A stretch of DNA of 7,293 nucleotides, from NCBI GenBank assembly GCA_030706105.1, contig JAUZPC010000133.1:1-7293 (forward strand), in the 5' to 3' direction. The notes beneath the pieces were generated by a model. The model made no database searches and was not told the DNA's origin. It saw only the letters and a program-made list of their open reading frames with translations. A program made the position numbers and the translations under genes. Shown here one piece after another: positions 4,758-7,293 of this stretch. Origin of the DNA: Bacteroidota bacterium (GTDB lineage Bacteria; Bacteroidota; Ignavibacteria; Ignavibacteriales; Ignavibacteriaceae). The stretch's first letter is position 1. Each line of letters opens with the position of its first letter.

Positions 4758-6881
4758 ATGAGTAACAAACTGGAAAATATTATTGATCTTAAAGGCAAAT
4801 GGAAATATATTACAGATGCTAATGGTACTTTCAGCATAGGTGATATTTCCCCTAAGATCGATACTATTAAGAATAAAATGGATATTCCCTCTAATTGGCA
4901 GTTGCAAAATCTTGATAATTATTCAGGCTCAGTTTGGTTTATCAAAAAATTTAAAGGCGTTGATACTGCTAACGATATCAAAATATTAGAATTCTATGGT
5001 GTGGATTATTTTACGGATGTATGGCTAAACAATAACTATCTCGGCCATCATGAAGGTTACTTTCAAAAAATTCGATTTAACATAACCGACTTCCTTTTAC
5101 CTACAGATAACATTTTGGTCGTAAAAGTAAATTCTCCTTATGAACAGCCCGGTGAAGTATGGCCACTAAAGAAAAAAGCAATTAAAGGAGTATTAAATCA
5201 CCATGATTGCAGGCCCGGTGCCTGGAATCCTGAGAAGGGGCAGGATAAAAATACAGGCGGCATTTGGAACGATGTGTTTATTCGTTATGGCTTGCCTGTA
5301 TTTATTGACCAGGTAAAAATATCTTCCAAAGTAAGCATAAAGAATAAAAGTGCTGAAGTTGAATTTAAAATCCTACATACAAATATTGTTAAAATAAATA
5401 AGGATTTTAATGCTCAAATAGAGATTACTAATCCTGAAGGGACAACGGAAATATTCTCTCTTGATATGCACCGAAGACAAGGTGAAAATACAAGTGAAAT
5501 TATCCTAAACCTTTCCCACATTTATTTCTGGCAGACTTTCGATACCGGCAAACCATTTTTATACAACATCAAAATATCTTCAAAATTCTTTAGCAATTAT
5601 ACTTGTCAATATGGATTTAAAAAAGTTAAATTAGCTAAGGACAAAACTTTTTTCTTAAACAATAAAAAACTTTTCCTTAAAGGGACTAACTTAATTGCCG
5701 AACAGTTTTTAAGTAGTCTTTCTAATGAACGAATAGAAAAAATAGTTACTTTGATTAGGGAAGCAAATATAAATGCTGTTAGAGTACATGCACATATAAA
5801 CCGGGATGAACTATATTCCGAGTTTGACAGGCAGGGTATTTTAGTATGGCAGGACTTTGCTTTACAATGGACTTATGAAGAATCGAAGGAGTTCCATCAA
5901 AATGCTGTTAACCAAATTAAAGATATGGTTAATCAACTTTATAATCATCCTTCGATTGCTTTTTGGTGCTGCCATAATGAACCCGGTCCACAGATTAAAG
6001 TGTTAGATAAAGAGTTGGAAAAGGCTGTTAAAAAAGAGGACACGCAGAGAATAATTAGAAGAGCCTCAAATTATGAGGAGCACCCTTACGAAGGCTGGTA
6101 TTGGGGAGTGAAAGAGCATTATATCGCTGCTCCAATGGGCCCGTTAGTTACTGAGTTTGGTGCTCAGGCTTTACCTGCTCTTAGTTCATTAAAGAAATTT
6201 ATTAAAGATGATGAATTATTCCCTCCCAATTTTGAAACATGGGAATATCATGATTTTCAGCCGGACCAGACTTTTAATATTGCCAAGGTTAATATCGGTA
6301 ATGGTATTGAAGAGTTTATTAACAATAGCCAGAACTACCAGTCAGAATTATTAACAACTGCAATTCATTACTACAGAAGAAAAAAGTATGAAGGGATAAC
6401 CGGTGTTTTTCAGTTTATGTTTGTGGATTGCTGGCCATCTATTACATGGTCGGTAATTGATTATTATTTAGTCCCCAAAAGTGGTTATTACAATCTGAAG
6501 CAGGCTTATTCACCGATCCTTCTTTCCATAAATGTCAGACAGAACCAATATTTTTTAGGCAGTAAATTAAATTTGGATTTATGGATAATAAATGATACAT
6601 ATAATATTATCAAAGATTGCAAGATTGAATTTAGTTGTAATAAAGTAACTTTCAGTACTATTGAGCATCTTTCAGTTAAAGAAGATAATATGTATTTTAT
6701 ACCTTTTGAAAGAGTAAATATTCCTCTACCTTCTGACATTCCGGAAGGTAACCAGTTTATTTCTGCAAATCTGATAAGCTCCGATGGACAGGTATCAAGT
6801 AGTTATGAATTTATGATTAAAGTATTGGCTAAGGATATAAAAAGGATTAGAGAAGAGGAAAGTAATACAAGGATTTTATGA
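4758..6881 (+). CDS. GH2 exo-beta-glycosidase, beta-mannosidase-like architecture, specificity uncertain
   Basis: A 707-residue retaining glycosidase with no signal peptide, so cytoplasmic. Order: sugar-binding jelly-roll about 8-185 (IDLKGKWKY, DIPSNWQLQN, FYGVDYFTDVWLNNNYLGHHEGYF), Ig-like domain about 186-300, TIM barrel about 300-590, and a C-terminal beta-domain about 595-707. Catalytic glutamates are visible: acid/base E408 in WCCHNEP and nucleophile E466 in VTEFGAQALP. The barrel also has NAVRVHAH (N339 to H346) and GILVWQDF (W364), and FVDCWPSITWSVIDYY matches the DCWP-x-x-x-W-S strand typical of beta-mannosidases. Acid/base and nucleophile are 58 residues apart, which seems short for a beta-mannosidase, and HNEP replaces the usual NNE form. 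That leaves room for another exo-beta-activity (gluco-, galacto- or glucosamino-). The gene begins 6 bases after the GH94 stop with no strong Shine-Dalgarno, pointing to translational coupling, and its stop overlaps the next start (ATGA). It likely trims imported oligosaccharides alongside GH94. Confidence 0.85.
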   Translation: MSNKLENIIDLKGKWKYITDANGTFSIGDISPKIDTIKNKMDIPSNWQLQNLDNYSGSVWFIKKFKGVDTANDIKILEFYGVDYFTDVWLNNNYLGHHEGYFQKIRFNITDFLLPTDNILVVKVNSPYEQPGEVWPLKKKAIKGVLNHHDCRPGAWNPEKGQDKNTGGIWNDVFIRYGLPVFIDQVKISSKVSIKNKSAEVEFKILHTNIVKINKDFNAQIEITNPEGTTEIFSLDMHRRQGENTSEIILNLSHIYFWQTFDTGKPFLYNIKISSKFFSNYTCQYGFKKVKLAKDKTFFLNNKKLFLKGTNLIAEQFLSSLSNERIEKIVTLIREANINAVRVHAHINRDELYSEFDRQGILVWQDFALQWTYEESKEFHQNAVNQIKDMVNQLYNHPSIAFWCCHNEPGPQIKVLDKELEKAVKKEDTQRIIRRASNYEEHPYEGWYWGVKEHYIAAPMGPLVTEFGAQALPALSSLKKFIKDDELFPPNFETWEYHDFQPDQTFNIAKVNIGNGIEEFINNSQNYQSELLTTAIHYYRRKKYEGITGVFQFMFVDCWPSITWSVIDYYLVPKSGYYNLKQAYSPILLSINVRQNQYFLGSKLNLDLWIINDTYNIIKDCKIEFSCNKVTFSTIEHLSVKEDNMYFIPFERVNIPLPSDIPEGNQFISANLISSDGQVSSSYEFMIKVLAKDIKRIREEESNTRIL

Positions 6882-7293
6882 AAAAATTTTATATACTGTT
6901 TTTTATTATTTTAAATATTTCTGGTGTTACCTCTGGCAGTCTTGTTGATGGTACAGCTCCGGCTACTCCATCATTCTTTACTGTTAAAGCTTATGAAAAG
7001 CATATAGATATTAGATGGGGCGGTAATACTGAGTCTGATTTAGTAGGTTATAACTTGTACAAATTTAGCAATGGAAACTATGAAAAGGTTGGTTCCTTTG
7101 GTAAATATGATCTTAATTTATATCAAGACAAAGTGGGACAGACAAATGTAACGGCTTCTTATAAAGTATCTGCTTTTAATGTTGCAAATCAAGAATCTCC
7201 TCTAACCGATTCCATCACAGTTACTACTCATGAAATGTCAGATGATCAATTCTTGGATATGGTGCAGGAAGCTACCTTCAGGTATTTCTATGA
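6878..7293 (+). CDS. Exported FnIII + glycoamylase-domain (PF10091, GH144-like) protein, N-terminal 138 residues (runs off right edge)
   Basis: The ATG at 6878 overlaps the GH2 stop in an ATGA junction, with AAGGA at 6869-6873 four bases upstream; the frame is open to the edge. Residues 1-20 are a signal peptide (MKKFYILFFIILNISGVTSG), without a lipobox cysteine. Residues about 26-117 are a fibronectin type III-like domain (TAPATPSFFTVKAYEKHIDIRWG, SDLVGYNLYKF, ASYKVSAFNVANQESPLT). From residue 121 the sequence MSDDQFLDMVQEATFRYFYD matches the opening helix of the 'glycoamylase' family PF10091, usually 'LLDxVQxxTFxYFWD'. Despite that name, characterised bacterial members include the GH144 endo-beta-1,2-glucanases and sophorose-releasing relatives. 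Only about 18 residues of the catalytic domain are visible and its catalytic residues lie outside the window, so the family call is moderate and the activity an inference from family and GH94 neighbour. It is expected in the periplasm or at the surface, supplying oligosaccharides for the two cytoplasmic enzymes. Confidence 0.68.
   Translation, partial: MKKFYILFFIILNISGVTSGSLVDGTAPATPSFFTVKAYEKHIDIRWGGNTESDLVGYNLYKFSNGNYEKVGSFGKYDLNLYQDKVGQTNVTASYKVSAFNVANQESPLTDSITVTTHEMSDDQFLDMVQEATFRYFY

Noticed and set aside
4613..4907. Two antisense ORFs across the GH94-GH2 junction
   Set aside because: They lie opposite conserved coding sequence in AT-rich DNA, have no family features and no supporting ribosome binding site.
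4758..6881. Firm naming of the GH2 gene as beta-mannosidase
   Set aside because: Architecture agrees, but the HNEP acid/base motif and short acid/base-to-nucleophile spacing leave specificity open, and no mannan-active neighbour is visible.
6878..7293. Naming the last gene a glucoamylase (alpha-1,4-glucan hydrolase)
   Set aside because: The name comes from the Pfam title; characterised bacterial members of this family act on beta-1,2-glucans, and the GH94/GH2 neighbours point to beta-linked substrates.

Overview
The window is AT-rich (roughly one third G+C by eye) and holds a carbohydrate-utilisation locus. The best taxonomic clue is the end of the gene at 958-2280. It carries a type IX secretion (T9SS) type A sorting domain of the 'NYPNPFNPTTT ... 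GREVATLVNGE ... GVYYYTL' style, which I associate with Ignavibacteriota (Ignavibacterium/Melioribacter-like) and nearby Bacteroidota/Chlorobi-group lineages. A clear Shine-Dalgarno AAGGAG before that gene fits such a lineage. The assignment is from motif memory, not a search.

Layout. Positions 1-744 (minus strand, running off the left edge) encode the N-terminus of an exported protein with a carbohydrate-binding-type beta-sandwich followed by what looks like the start of a discoidin (F5/8 type C) domain. Positions 745-957 are a divergent control region. It contains a perfect LacI-type palindrome (901-914), a degenerate second copy facing the other gene (750-763), plausible sigma70-type promoters in both directions, and two further 8-bp-arm dyads. 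On the plus strand follow: a secreted CBM9-like / FnIII-like / T9SS-tail protein (958-2280), a rho-independent terminator-like hairpin (2305-2345), a cytoplasmic GH94 glycoside phosphorylase with a TTG start (2373-4751), a cytoplasmic GH2 exo-glycosidase of beta-mannosidase-like architecture (4758-6881), and the N-terminus of an exported FnIII + 'glycoamylase' (PF10091; GH144-like) protein that runs off the right edge (6878-7293). The last three are packed head to tail (6-bp gap, then a 4-bp ATGA overlap) and are almost certainly co-transcribed.

How the genes may work together (inference). Exported glycan-binding proteins capture a beta-glucan outside the cell, and the exported glycoamylase/GH144-like enzyme breaks it into short oligosaccharides. 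After uptake by a transporter not in this window, the GH94 enzyme phosphorolyses the products to a sugar 1-phosphate and the GH2 enzyme trims residues the phosphorylase cannot handle. GH144 is known for endo-beta-1,2-glucanases and GH94 includes 1,2-beta-oligoglucan phosphorylases, so beta-1,2-glucan/sophoro-oligosaccharides is the leading substrate hypothesis. Cellobiose-, laminaribiose- or cellobionate-type substrates are not excluded. A LacI-family sugar-responsive repressor, not encoded here, probably controls both directions. No SusC/SusD pair, transporter, RNA gene, IS element or CRISPR array is visible.
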